From: UBA10649 sp963749905
Lineage (GTDB): Bacteria > Actinomycetota > Actinomycetes > S36-B12
DNA length: 64,000 nucleotides
Assembly: GCA_963749905.1 (NCBI GenBank)
Contig: CAVVOF010000006.1
Coordinates: forward strand, 186,001 to 250,000
Direction: 5' to 3'
Each line of letters opens with the position of its first letter. The stretch's first letter is position 1. A model generated the notes under the pieces. It ran no database searches, was not told where the DNA came from, and was given only the letters and a program-made list of their open reading frames with translations. Both the position numbers and the translations under genes were made by a program. Positions 36,559 to 46,149 of the stretch are shown here, one piece after another.

Positions 36559-37628
36559 CTTCCACCTCCGGTAGCTGCCTCGATGACGACGCGCGCCATC
36601 TGCTCATCGGCATCCCGCACTCCGTGGCGGCTGGCCGCCGCCCCCATGGCGGAGAGCCTGTCGCCATCGTGCAGGACGGAGGCGCTCGTTCGTGTGAGCC
36701 ACTCCGCGGTCAGGTCGGCATCGTCGATGATCAGTCCGCCGCCGGCCCGCACGACCGGCAGGGCGTTGAGCCGCTGCTCGCCGTTGCCGATGGGCAGCGG
36801 CACGTAGATCGCGGGCAGGCCGACGGCCGCGAGCTCGGCGCAGGTCATGGCACCGGCCCTGGTCACCGCGAGGTCGGCGGCCGCGTACGCGAGGTCCATC
36901 CGGTCGATGAACGGGACCGGGACGTACCCGGGCGACGCCGCCGGGACCTCGTTGCGGGCGCCGAAGGCATGCAGGATCTCGATGCCGTCCGTCTCGAGCG
37001 CGACGCGGGACGCCGCCACCACCTCGTTCAGCCGCTGGGCGCCCTGGGACCCGCCGAAGACCAGCAGCACCGGTGCAGCGGGATCCAGCCCGAAGAACTC
37101 CCGGGCCTGGTCACGAGTCCCGCCGCGGTCCAGGGTCGCGATGGCATGTCGCAGCGGCAGTGCCATCCGACGTGCCCCGCGGAGCACCTGCGGATCCGTC
37201 GCGTAGACGTGCGGCGTGAAGCGGGCGGCCAGCTTGTTCGCCAGCCCCGCCCGGGCGTTCGCCTCATGGACGACGAGCGGCGTACGCGTGCGGCGGGCAG
37301 CCAGGTAGGCGGGCACCGCCGCGTAGCCGCCGAAGCCCACCACGACGTCGGCCCGCCGGCTCTGGATCACGTCCGCGGCCTGGGCCACCGCGCGGCGCAG
37401 ACGCGGTCCGAGCCGGAGCAGATCGGCTCCCGGTCGCCGGGGCATCGGCACCGCGGGCACCGTGACCAGGTCGTAGCCCCGGGCCGGCACGAGCGTGGTC
37501 TCCAATCCGCGGTCGCTGCCGATGACCGTGATCGTCACGTCCGGGTCCTGACGCCTCAGGGCGTCACCGACGTTGAGGGCGGGCTCGATATGGCCACCCG
37601 TGCCGCCCGCAGCGAGGATGACGTGCAC
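36555..37628 (-). CDS. murG: UDP-N-acetylglucosamine transferase MurG
   Basis: Peripheral membrane glycosyltransferase (GT28) that converts lipid I to lipid II. 357 residues with the N-terminal nucleotide-fold loop AAGGTGGHIEPALN, GFGGYAAVPAYLA, HEANARAGLANK, the UDP-GlcNAc site VFGGSQGAQRLNE and RAGAMTCAELAAVGLPAI. GTG at 37628 is preferred over upstream codons because it lies one base past the ftsW stop and puts the glycine-rich loop next to the N-terminus. Confidence 0.96.
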   Translation of the reverse strand: MHVILAAGGTGGHIEPALNVGDALRRQDPDVTITVIGSDRGLETTLVPARGYDLVTVPAVPMPRRPGADLLRLGPRLRRAVAQAADVIQSRRADVVVGFGGYAAVPAYLAARRTRTPLVVHEANARAGLANKLAARFTPHVYATDPQVLRGARRMALPLRHAIATLDRGGTRDQAREFFGLDPAAPVLLVFGGSQGAQRLNEVVAASRVALETDGIEILHAFGARNEVPAASPGYVPVPFIDRMDLAYAAADLAVTRAGAMTCAELAAVGLPAIYVPLPIGNGEQRLNALPVVRAGGGLIIDDADLTAEWLTRTSASVLHDGDRLSAMGAAASRHGVRDADEQMARVVIEAATGGGR

Positions 37629-37629
37629 C

Positions 37630-38838
37630 TCAGCGCCGTCGCAGTGCTTCTGCGGTGCTCCGGCGGCGAAGGGCGCGCCGAGCATCCGGCTCAGCCTTGG
37701 CGAAGGCCATCAGCATGCCCAGCGCCACCAGGGTCGGGATCAGCGACGAGCCGCCGTAGGAGACCAACGGCAGCGGCACACCGGTCACCGGCAGCAGGCC
37801 GAGCACGCCGCCGATGTTGATGACGGCCTGGACGACGATCCAGGAGCCGACGCCGGCCGCGGCCAGCCGTACGAACGGGTCCCGGGTGTTCCGCGACAGG
37901 CGGAAGATGGCGAAGGCCAGCAGCCCGAACATCGCGAGCACGGCGAGCGTCCCGGCCAGTCCGAGCTCCTCGCCGATCACCGGGAAGATGAAGTCGGTGT
38001 GCGCCTCGGGCAGGGAGCCCCACTTCTCCCGGCTCGCGCCGAGGCCCACGCCCCAGAACCCACCGGTGCCGAGGGCGTACTGGCCCTGGCTGACCTGCCA
38101 CCCGAAGCCGAGCCGATCCGCATCCGGGTCCAGCCACGACGTGAATCTCTGCATCCGATACGGCGCGGCCAGGGTGAGCAGCAGGATGCCGAGCAGCCCG
38201 GCGCCGCCCAGGGCCGCGAACAGCCGCATGGGCGCGCCGGCCGCGAAGAGGATGCCGCCGGTGATGGCCGCGAGCATCAGGGTGTTGCCGAAGTCGCCCT
38301 CGAGCAGGACCAGCGCCATCATCAGTGCCGCGACCGGCAGCAGCGGGAACAGCAGGGTCCGCCAGGAGTCGAGCCGCTGGTCGCGACGGGAGAGCAGGTT
38401 CGCGCCCCACACGACGAGGGCGATCTTGGCGAACTCGGATGGCTGCAGGCGGAACGGCCCGATGATCTCGATCCAGTTGCGCTGCCCAGCCACCTCGACG
38501 CCGATCACCAGGACGGCCACGAGCAGGACGAACGCGATCGCCATCAGCACCCATGCGAACCCCCGCCAGAACTGCACGGAGGTGCGCGACACCAGGATCA
38601 TCGCCACCACGCCGATCACGGCGAACATCAGCTGGCGCTGGGCGAGCGTGTAGGCGGAGCCGAACACGCGGAAGCTCTCGATGCTCGAGGCGGACAGCAC
38701 CATGATCAGCCCGAGCACGAGGAGCAGCAGGGTGGTGCCGAGCAGCAGGTAGTACGTGCTCAGCGGATGGTTGAGCAGGAAGGCCAGCCGGCCCGGCTTC
38801 CTGGCGGCGGCGCTCGGCGCCGCCTTCGTGTCGGTCAT
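37630..38838 (-). CDS. ftsW: Lipid II polymerase FtsW
   Basis: SEDS-family septal peptidoglycan glycosyltransferase, 402 residues and about 10 membrane helices. Blocks: GLIMVLSASSIESF, EIIGPFRLQPSEFAKIALVV, LEGDFGNTLMLA (catalytic Asp region of SEDS loop 4), GYQLVQG-equivalent GWQVSQGQYALGTGGFWG, LPEAHTDFIFPVIGEELG and PLVSYGGSSLIPTLVALG. It works with the transpeptidase FtsI encoded in the same run. ATG overlaps the murD stop (ATGA). Confidence 0.96.
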   Translation of the reverse strand: MTDTKAAPSAAARKPGRLAFLLNHPLSTYYLLLGTTLLLLVLGLIMVLSASSIESFRVFGSAYTLAQRQLMFAVIGVVAMILVSRTSVQFWRGFAWVLMAIAFVLLVAVLVIGVEVAGQRNWIEIIGPFRLQPSEFAKIALVVWGANLLSRRDQRLDSWRTLLFPLLPVAALMMALVLLEGDFGNTLMLAAITGGILFAAGAPMRLFAALGGAGLLGILLLTLAAPYRMQRFTSWLDPDADRLGFGWQVSQGQYALGTGGFWGVGLGASREKWGSLPEAHTDFIFPVIGEELGLAGTLAVLAMFGLLAFAIFRLSRNTRDPFVRLAAAGVGSWIVVQAVINIGGVLGLLPVTGVPLPLVSYGGSSLIPTLVALGMLMAFAKAEPDARRALRRRSTAEALRRR

Positions 38839-40313
38839 GGGGTGCCGTCCAGAGCGGGGACGAAGCCCGGCAGCGTCGCCACCGCGTCGGCGAACTGCCG
38901 ACCCCGATCCGAGTAGTCGCGGAACATGTCCCACGACGCGCACCCCGGCGCTAGGAGAACGGTGTCCCCCGGCTCGGCGAGCGACGCGGCGTGCTGGACC
39001 ACCTCGGCCATGGCCCCAGTCTCACGGGTCTCGACGACGATGACGGGGACATCCGGAGCGTGTCGGGCCAGTGCTTCGGCGATGGCGCCACGATCGACGC
39101 CGAGCAGGACCACGCCCCGCAGGCGGTCCCGCGCGGCCACCACCAACGCGTCGAAATCCTGCCCCTTCGCCATCCCGCCGGCGATCCACACGACCGGCCG
39201 ATAGGCGGACAGCGACGTCTGTGCGGCATGGGTGTTGGTGGCCTTCGAATCGTCGACGTAGGTCACGTCTCGGGCCACCCCGACACGTGAGATCCGGTGA
39301 TCAGCCGGCTCGAATGAGCGCAGACCGTCCCGCACGGCGACGGGCGGCACGCCGAAGGCGCGGGCCAGGGCCGCCGCGGCAAGCGCATTGGCCACGTTGT
39401 GCGGCGCGGCCGGTCGAACGTCGGCGACGGACGCGAGCTCCTGGGCCCGCTCAGCCCGATCCTCGACGAAGGCACGATCCACCAGGAGGTCGTCGACGAC
39501 GCCGAGCATCGACAGTCCGGGTGTGCCGAGGGTGAAGCCAATCGCCCGGCACCCTTCGACGACATCGGCTTCCTCCACCATGCGGAGGGTCGTCACGTCC
39601 TCGACGTTGTAGACAGCCGCATCCTGGACTCGCTCGTAGATCCGCGACTTCACGCGTACGTACTCGGCCATCGACCCGAAGTGGTCGAGGTGATCATCGG
39701 CGATGTTGAGGCAGACCGCGGCGACCGGACTGATCGAGTGCACGAACGGCAGCTGCGGCGCACCCACCTCGATGGCGATCACCTCGAGGTCGTCGTGCAT
39801 GACCGCGTCGACCAGCGAGGACCCGATATTGCCGGCGGCCGCGGTCCGGTACCCGGCCGCCCGCAGCATGGACTCGAGCATCAAGGTGGCGGTCGTCTTC
39901 CCATTGGTGCCGGTGATGCACAGCCACGCCGCGGCCCTCTCGGGATCACGCAGTCGCCAGGCCAGCTCGAGCTCGCCCCACACCGGGATGCCGCGCTCGA
40001 GCGCATCGAGGATGACCGGGTCGGCCGGACGCAGTCCCGGCGACACCACCAGGAGGTCGGTCCCCTCCGGCACGCCGCCGGCGTGGCCGAGCAGGGTGCG
40101 GACCCCGATCACGTCGAGGATGTCCGCCCGCTCGCGCTGCCGCTCGCCGTCCGCGGCGTCGATGACCGTGACCCGGGCGCCGAGCTGGGCCAGGGCGTCG
40201 GCGCACGCGAAGCCCGCCACGCCGATGCCGGCGACGACGACCGACCACTCGCTCCAGTCGGATCCCCGGTGCAGGGCGTCCGGATCCCTGGCGGCGCCGG
40301 GTTCAGGGGTCAC
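38835..40313 (-). CDS. murD: UDP-N-acetylmuramoyl-L-alanine--D-glutamate ligase
   Basis: Adds D-Glu to UDP-MurNAc-L-Ala. 492 residues: N-terminal Rossmann VVVAGIGVAGFACADAL, ATP loop ITGTNGKTTATLML, NIADDHLDHFGSM, LRSFEPADHRISRVG, VDDSKATNTHAA and the C-terminal GCASWDMFRDYSDRG. The GTG start overlaps the mraY stop (GTGA), and N-terminal residues before SEWSVVVAG form a short extension. Frame intact. Confidence 0.95.
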   Translation of the reverse strand: MTPEPGAARDPDALHRGSDWSEWSVVVAGIGVAGFACADALAQLGARVTVIDAADGERQRERADILDVIGVRTLLGHAGGVPEGTDLLVVSPGLRPADPVILDALERGIPVWGELELAWRLRDPERAAAWLCITGTNGKTTATLMLESMLRAAGYRTAAAGNIGSSLVDAVMHDDLEVIAIEVGAPQLPFVHSISPVAAVCLNIADDHLDHFGSMAEYVRVKSRIYERVQDAAVYNVEDVTTLRMVEEADVVEGCRAIGFTLGTPGLSMLGVVDDLLVDRAFVEDRAERAQELASVADVRPAAPHNVANALAAAALARAFGVPPVAVRDGLRSFEPADHRISRVGVARDVTYVDDSKATNTHAAQTSLSAYRPVVWIAGGMAKGQDFDALVVAARDRLRGVVLLGVDRGAIAEALARHAPDVPVIVVETRETGAMAEVVQHAASLAEPGDTVLLAPGCASWDMFRDYSDRGRQFADAVATLPGFVPALDGTP

Positions 40314-41378
40314 GAGCGCACCCACTCCGCGTAGAACAACGCGAGTCCGGCGCCGATGAACAGGCCCTGGATGATCCAGAACCGCACGACGATCTGGATC
40401 TCCGGCCACCCGACCATCTCGAAGTGGTGGTGCAGCGGAGCCATGCGGAACACCCGTCGGCCGGTGAGCTTGAAGGATCCGACTTGGAGGATGACCGACA
40501 CCGAGACGATGAGGAACAGCCCGGCCGTGAACGGCAGCAGCAGCTCCGTCCGGCTGAAGATGGCGAGTCCGGCGATCGCGCCACCGAGCGCGAGCGAGCC
40601 GGTGTCGCCCATGAAGATGCGCGCGGGGGACGTGTTCCACCACAGGAACCCGAAGGTCGCGCCCGCCGCCGCCGCCGCGACGATGGCCAGGTCCAGTGGA
40701 TTTGCCGTCGGATAGCAGGTGGAGCTGACGACGAAGTAGCAGGACTGCCCGTACTGCCAGACGCTGATCAGGACGTAGGCGAGGAAGGACGCGAACGCCG
40801 CCCCGGTGGCCAGGCCGTCCAGGCCGTCCGTCAGGTTCACGCCGTTGGTCGTGGCCGTGATGAGGAACCAGACCCAGAGCAGGAAGAGCCCCAGCGGGAG
40901 CACGATGGCGGTGTCGCGCAGGAAGGAGATGGCCATGGACGCCGGGGTGTCCCCCGACGTGTTCGGGAAGTTGACCGACAGGTAGGCGAAGCTGAACGCG
41001 ACGACGGCCTGGCCGATCAGCTTGGTCCGCGCCCGCAGCCCGGTGCTCCGCTGCTTGAAGATCTTCAGGTAGTCGTCCGCGACGCCGACCAGGCCCAGCC
41101 CGACCATCAGGTACAGGATCAGCAGGCCGGAGGGGGTCATCGGTCGCCAGACGATCAGGTGCGTCAGCAGGTACGACGCGACGACGCCGACGATGATCGC
41201 CACGCCGCCCATCGAGGGCGTGCCCCGCTTGCTCTCGTGGTCCGGATAGGTGAGGTCGTCCGACGAGGAGCGGATGGCCTGGGCGTAGCCGTGCCGCGCG
41301 AGGAAGCGGATGAGCAGCGGCGTGCCGATCAGCGACACGAGCGCCGCGATGCGTCATGGCGATGACGACGAGTCTCAT
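40310..41378 (-). CDS. mraY: Phospho-N-acetylmuramoyl-pentapeptide transferase (frameshifted near N-terminus)
   Basis: Integral membrane enzyme that moves phospho-MurNAc-pentapeptide to undecaprenyl phosphate (lipid I). Motifs: GTPSMGGVAII, ADDYLKIFKQRSTGL (Mg-binding Asp pair), NLTDGLDGLATG, ARIFMGDTGSLALGGA and MAPLHHHFEMVGWPEIQIV (HHH motif). The first ten residues MRLVVIAMT are followed by an extra C near 41352, after which IAALVSLIGTPLLIRF continues in another frame. About 355 residues when repaired. ATG at 41378 overlaps the murF stop. Confidence 0.93.
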
Positions 41379-42790
41379 GACCGGACCTCCGGTCCGGACG
41401 GCGCCACAAGCGCGTCGGCGACCCGCTCGAGCCCGATGCTCCGGGACGCCTTCACGAGGACCACATCACCGGGCTGCACCTCACCGAGCAGCAGGGCGAT
41501 CGCGGCGTCGACGTCCGCGACGTGCATGGACTCGTTGCCCCAGGAGCCCTCGTTCGCCGCCGCGAGGTACATCACGCGGGTCGCGTCGCCGACGCACACG
41601 AGCCTGGAGATGTCGAGGCGGACGACCAGCCGCCCGATCGCGTCGTGCTCCTCCAGCGCAGACTCGCCGAGCTCGCGCATCTCCCCCAGCACCGCCCAGG
41701 TCCGGCGTCCCTGGCCGATGACGGCCAGCGCCTTGAGCGCCGCGCGCATCGACTCGGGGTTGGCGTTGTAGGCGTCGTTGACGACGGTCAGGCCGCTGTC
41801 CGTCTCGACGACCTCCATGCGCCAGCGGCTGGCCGGCGCCGCCTCGCTCAACGCCGTCTGCACGAGCGGGAACGGCACGCCGAGCGCGAGTGCTGCGCCC
41901 GCAGCGGCCGTGGCGTTGGCAACCTGGTGCTCGCCGGCGACGCGAAGGGACACCCGGCCGGTCTCCCCCGTCGGCGCCCACGTCAGCGTGAAGGACGCCC
42001 GCGCCACGGCGTCCAGGGAGACATCGGTCGCACGGGCGTCGCAGTCGGCGGACTCGCCCACCAGCACTGCCCGTGCTGCACAGCCCCCGGCCAGCTCGCG
42101 GATGAGGGGATCGTCGCCGTTGAGCACCGCAACCGCATCCGGACGGAGGTCGCGGACGATCTCGCCCTTCGCTTTGACGATGGCCTCTCGACTGCCGAGC
42201 ATGCCCAGGTGCGCGGAGCCCACGTTGATGAGGACGCCGACGTCCGGATCGGCGAGCCCGACGAGGTAGCTGATGTGACCCTCACCGCGCATGCCCATCT
42301 CAAGGACCAGGTACTCGGTGTCCGCGTCCGCGCTCAGGATGGTGAGCGGGACACCGACCTCCGTGTTGAAGGAGCCCACCGCGCTCACCGTCCGGCCCGC
42401 GCTGCCGAGCACCGCAGCGGTGAGGTCCTTGGTGCTGGTCTTGCCGCTCGAGCCGGTGATGGCCACCACCCGGCAGGTCAGACGGCGACGGACCCACGCG
42501 GCCAGCCGGCCCAGCGCCAGCACGGGATCGTCCACGACGATGCAGGGCACTGGGTCGCCGGCCGAGTCCGAGAGCTCTCGGTCGGTCAGGACCGCGACGG
42601 CTCCGTCCGAGACGGCGGCGACGGCGAAGTCATGCCCGTCCACGCGCTCGCCCTTGATGGCCACGAAGAGCGATCCACGTGCCACCGCACGCGAGTCGGC
42701 GGCGACACCCGCCACCGCGGACTCGGGGTCGGCACCGACCACGCGGCCGTCGACGGCCGCGGCCACCTCGGCGACCGTCATCGGGATCAC
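41375..42790 (-). CDS. murF: UDP-MurNAc-tripeptide--D-Ala-D-Ala ligase
   Basis: Adds D-Ala-D-Ala to the UDP-MurNAc-tripeptide. 471 residues: N-terminal MIPMTVAEVAAAVDGRVVG, ATP loop VVAITGSSGKTSTKDL, GSFNTEVGVPLTIL (MurF-specific), EMGMRGEGHISYL, NVGSAHLGMLGSREAI, NDAYNANPESMRAALKAL. GTG start overlaps murE stop. No ddl gene is in the cluster, as usual for actinobacteria. Confidence 0.96.
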   Translation of the reverse strand: MIPMTVAEVAAAVDGRVVGADPESAVAGVAADSRAVARGSLFVAIKGERVDGHDFAVAAVSDGAVAVLTDRELSDSAGDPVPCIVVDDPVLALGRLAAWVRRRLTCRVVAITGSSGKTSTKDLTAAVLGSAGRTVSAVGSFNTEVGVPLTILSADADTEYLVLEMGMRGEGHISYLVGLADPDVGVLINVGSAHLGMLGSREAIVKAKGEIVRDLRPDAVAVLNGDDPLIRELAGGCAARAVLVGESADCDARATDVSLDAVARASFTLTWAPTGETGRVSLRVAGEHQVANATAAAGAALALGVPFPLVQTALSEAAPASRWRMEVVETDSGLTVVNDAYNANPESMRAALKALAVIGQGRRTWAVLGEMRELGESALEEHDAIGRLVVRLDISRLVCVGDATRVMYLAAANEGSWGNESMHVADVDAAIALLLGEVQPGDVVLVKASRSIGLERVADALVAPSGPEVRS

Positions 42791-44322
42791 GACAGCTGAC
42801 CTCCGGCACGAAGGCGATCCTGCCGGGCCTCGAGTGCGGCGCGCAGGACGGTGGCGTCGTCGAACGGCGTGACCACTCCCGCGGCCTCCTGGCCCTGCTC
42901 GTGGCCCTTCCCCAGCACCAGCACCATGTCTCCCGACTCGGCCGACTCCACCGCCACCGTAATGGCTGCCGCCCGGTCCCCCACGTTCATGACCTCGGCG
43001 CGTTCCTGCGGTGGCACGTCGCCCGTGCCATCGAGGACCTGCCTGCGGATCTCCGCCGGGTCCTCCGATCGTGGATTGTCGTCGGTCACCACGACGACGT
43101 CGGCAAGCCGTGCGGCCACCTGGCCCATCAGCGGTCGCTTCGCGCGGTCGCGGTCACCGCCGGCGCCGAGGACGACGATCACCCGTCCCTCGCGGGCGTC
43201 GCGGGCCGCGCGGAGCACTCGCTCGACCGCGTCCGGCGAGTGGGCGTAGTCGACCACGCCCTGCACGCCAGCGACGTCCCCGGCGATCTCCATCCGTCCG
43301 GGCACGCGAGCGCGAGCGATGCCTTCGACCGCATCGTCGAGGGCGACTCCGGCGGCATCGAGCTGGGCGATCGCGCACACCGCGTTCGCCACGTTGAAGG
43401 CCCCCGGCATCGGCACCACAAGCCGATTGCGCACCCCGTCCGGACCGACCACCGACAGTCCCGAGGCATCGCGTGTCACGTGCCAGTCGGCGTGCGGATC
43501 CAGGAGCGACCAGGTGCGGATCGGGATCTCCGCACCGGCCGCGAGGGCGCGCCCCCACTCGTCGTCGACGCCCACGATGCCGCGACCCGCGTGCCGAGGC
43601 GTGAACAGCTCCGCCTTCGCGCGGAAGTAGTCCGCCATCGTCCCGTGGTAGTCGAGGTGGTCCTGGGTGAGGTTCGTGAACGCCACGACGTCGAACACCA
43701 TGCCGTCGACCCGGTGCTCCTCGATCGCGATGCTGCTGACCTCCATGATCACCGAGTCCGCACCTGCGTCCCGCATCACGCCGAGCAGCGCCTGCAGGTC
43801 GGTGGCCTCCGGGGTCGTGCGTACACCGGGGTAGTCGCGACCGGCCACCTGTACCCCGACGGTGCCGACCGAACCGATGACCCGGCCGGCCTGCTCGAGG
43901 CCGGCCGCCACCATGGCCGCGACGGTCGTCTTGCCGTTCGTGCCGGTGACGCCGAGCAGCTGCATGCCGGACGCCGGGTTGCCGTAGGCACGGGCCGCGA
44001 TGTCACCCAGATGCGCCCGAGGGTTGTCGATCACCACGACGGGGACCGGCAGGCCGGCGCACGCCGTCGCCCCCGCCTCGTCGGTCAGGACGGCCACCGC
44101 GCCCGCGCGCACGGCCGCCTCCGCGAAGCGGGCCCCATGGGTGACGTGTCCGGGCAGCGCCGCGTAGAGGTCACCTGGCTGGATGGCTCGTGAGTCCAGG
44201 CACACGCCGGTGACCTGCTGCTCGGCAGCGGACGCGTCGAGCCCGATGGGGAGCGCGCCATCGGCTGCCAGCAGCGCGCCGAGCGATGTCGGCCGCGGCG
44301 TCGGGCGGGGACTCGACACCAC
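42787..44322 (-). CDS. murE: UDP-MurNAc-tripeptide synthetase, meso-DAP type
   Basis: Adds the third residue of the stem peptide. 511 residues: GVTGTNGKTTVAAMV, TTPEATDLQALL, MEVSSIAIEEHRVDG, FTNLTQDHLDYHGTM, VDYAHSPDAVERVL and the specificity motif TDDNPRSEDP. DNPR is the form seen in meso-diaminopimelate-adding enzymes, so the wall is probably A1gamma. GTG at 44322 lies two bases after the ftsI stop, with another in-frame GTG next to it. Confidence 0.95.
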   Translation of the reverse strand: MVSSPRPTPRPTSLGALLAADGALPIGLDASAAEQQVTGVCLDSRAIQPGDLYAALPGHVTHGARFAEAAVRAGAVAVLTDEAGATACAGLPVPVVVIDNPRAHLGDIAARAYGNPASGMQLLGVTGTNGKTTVAAMVAAGLEQAGRVIGSVGTVGVQVAGRDYPGVRTTPEATDLQALLGVMRDAGADSVIMEVSSIAIEEHRVDGMVFDVVAFTNLTQDHLDYHGTMADYFRAKAELFTPRHAGRGIVGVDDEWGRALAAGAEIPIRTWSLLDPHADWHVTRDASGLSVVGPDGVRNRLVVPMPGAFNVANAVCAIAQLDAAGVALDDAVEGIARARVPGRMEIAGDVAGVQGVVDYAHSPDAVERVLRAARDAREGRVIVVLGAGGDRDRAKRPLMGQVAARLADVVVVTDDNPRSEDPAEIRRQVLDGTGDVPPQERAEVMNVGDRAAAITVAVESAESGDMVLVLGKGHEQGQEAAGVVTPFDDATVLRAALEARQDRLRAGGQLS

Positions 44323-44324
44323 CG

Positions 44325-46148
44325 CTACCCGCCCAGCGGCAGATTCGGCGCCTTGGTGCCGGTCGGGGGCACTCCGCGCGCCTGCAGCGCGTAGGTCATG
44401 ACCCGCTGGAAGACCGGGCCACCGAGCTGGCCGCCGTAGCGACCGGCGCGGGGGTTGTTGACGGACACCGCGACGACGAGTTCCGGGCTGTCGGCGGGTG
44501 CGATGCCGATGAACGACGCGACGACTCCGCTGTAGCACTTGCAGCTCTCCGAGAAGCGCTGCGCAGTGCCCGTCTTCCCACCCACGCGATACCCGGGGAT
44601 GCCCGCCATCGGTGCCGTACCGCCCGGGCCGACCACCATCTCCAGCATGGCACGCACCTGCTTCGCCGTCGCGGCGCTCACCACCCGGGTGGTCTCGGGC
44701 GCCGGGGGCGTCTCGACAGTCCCGTCCGCGTGGATGTACTCGGCCACCAGGCTCGGCTGCACCCGCACCCCGTCGTTGGCGACGGTCGCGAAGACGCTGG
44801 CGGCCTGCACGGCGTTGACGCTCAGTCCCTGACCGAAGGCGATCGTCGGCATCGATGTGGGCGACCAGTCCTTGTGGGCCGGGATGAAACCGGTGGCCTC
44901 GCCGGGGAAGTTCAGGCCCGTCGGCTCACCGATCCCGAACTTCTTGGCGTACTTGTAGAGCTTCTTCCCGCCGATCCGCTCGGCGGCCAGGATCGTGCCG
45001 ATGTTGCTGGACTTGGCCATGATCCCGGCCAGGGTGAGGTCGATCGCCCCGTGCGGCGTGTGGTCGGGGAAGTCCTCCCCGGCCCGGACGAGCACGGGCG
45101 GGATGTGGATCACCGAGTAGGGGGTGGCCTTGCCCTCGTTCACGACGGCCGCGAGGGTCATCAGCTTGCTCGTCGAGCCGGGCTCGAACACGTCGGTCAG
45201 TGCACGGCTGCCGCGATTGTCGGCAGTGGCACCGGCCGCGTCGTTGGCGTCGAACGTGGGCGCCTCGGCGAGTGCGAGGATCTGCCCGGTGCGCGGGTCC
45301 ATGACGACGACGCTGCCGCTGTCGGCCCGCGCCTTGCGCACCGTCTCGGCGATCGCCTCCTGGGCGACGTACTGGATGTCGCGGTCGATCGTCAGCCGCA
45401 CGGACGTGCCGGACTGGGCCTCCGTGCGCGAGCTGGCCGCGGTCGGGATCACGCCTCCCCCTGGACCGCGCTCGTACGTCTGGGTGCCGGGCGTCCCCGC
45501 CAGGATGTCCTGGAACGCGAACTCCAGCCCACCAAGGCCCTTGTCCTCGCCGCCCACGAAGCCGACGACGTTGGCGGCCACCTCGCCCCCGGGGTAGACG
45601 CGGCGGGCAGCCGGCTCGCTGAACAGGCCCGGCAGCCGGAGGGCCGAGATCCGATTCCACGTCTCCGGCGTCAGACCCTTGGCGACGTAGATGAAGCGTC
45701 GGTCGCCCGTCAGCCGTTCGGTCAGCGCCGCCGGATCGGCCCCGAGGATGGGCGCGAGCTGCTCGGCCACGGCCACCGGGTCGGTGACGAGGGTCTGGTC
45801 TGCGGTCAGGTTGCGCGCCTCCATCGTCAGCGCGAGCGGCTCACCCTTGCTGTCCAGGATCGAGCCGCGCACGGCCGGGATCTCCATGGTGCGCAGCCGC
45901 TGGTCCAGGGCCTCGGACGCGAGGGTCTCGCCGCGCACGGCCTGCAGCTCGACGAGTCGGGCGCCGAAGACACTCAGCACGAGGCCGGTGGTGATCAGCA
46001 GGATCGTGCCCCGCTTCCTCGGATCGGCCATGAACACGGCTGGCCGGCGAGGGCGCTGGGGCGGACGCGGAGGGGTGGTGCGGCGACGGGCGTCCGGCTG
46101 CGGGCGGCCGACGGCGCCGCGCGGACGAGGCGTGGCGCGAACGGTCAT
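44325..46148 (-). CDS. ftsI: Septal peptidoglycan transpeptidase FtsI (PBP3/PbpB)
   Basis: Class B penicillin-binding protein that cross-links septal wall with FtsW. 607 residues: Pro/Arg-rich cytoplasmic tail (about 45 residues), single TM (GTILLITTGLVLSVFGARL), dimerisation/pedestal domain, then the transpeptidase with SxxK as EPGSTSKLM, SxN as KSSNIG and KTG as GGKTGTAQRF. Two nearby cysteines (SESCKCYSG) follow the KTG motif. The gap to ftsL upstream is one base, and murE follows. N-terminal tail length is long but normal in actinomycetes. Confidence 0.96.
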   Translation of the reverse strand: MTVRATPRPRGAVGRPQPDARRRTTPPRPPQRPRRPAVFMADPRKRGTILLITTGLVLSVFGARLVELQAVRGETLASEALDQRLRTMEIPAVRGSILDSKGEPLALTMEARNLTADQTLVTDPVAVAEQLAPILGADPAALTERLTGDRRFIYVAKGLTPETWNRISALRLPGLFSEPAARRVYPGGEVAANVVGFVGGEDKGLGGLEFAFQDILAGTPGTQTYERGPGGGVIPTAASSRTEAQSGTSVRLTIDRDIQYVAQEAIAETVRKARADSGSVVVMDPRTGQILALAEAPTFDANDAAGATADNRGSRALTDVFEPGSTSKLMTLAAVVNEGKATPYSVIHIPPVLVRAGEDFPDHTPHGAIDLTLAGIMAKSSNIGTILAAERIGGKKLYKYAKKFGIGEPTGLNFPGEATGFIPAHKDWSPTSMPTIAFGQGLSVNAVQAASVFATVANDGVRVQPSLVAEYIHADGTVETPPAPETTRVVSAATAKQVRAMLEMVVGPGGTAPMAGIPGYRVGGKTGTAQRFSESCKCYSGVVASFIGIAPADSPELVVAVSVNNPRAGRYGGQLGGPVFQRVMTYALQARGVPPTGTKAPNLPLGG

Positions 46149-46149
46149 C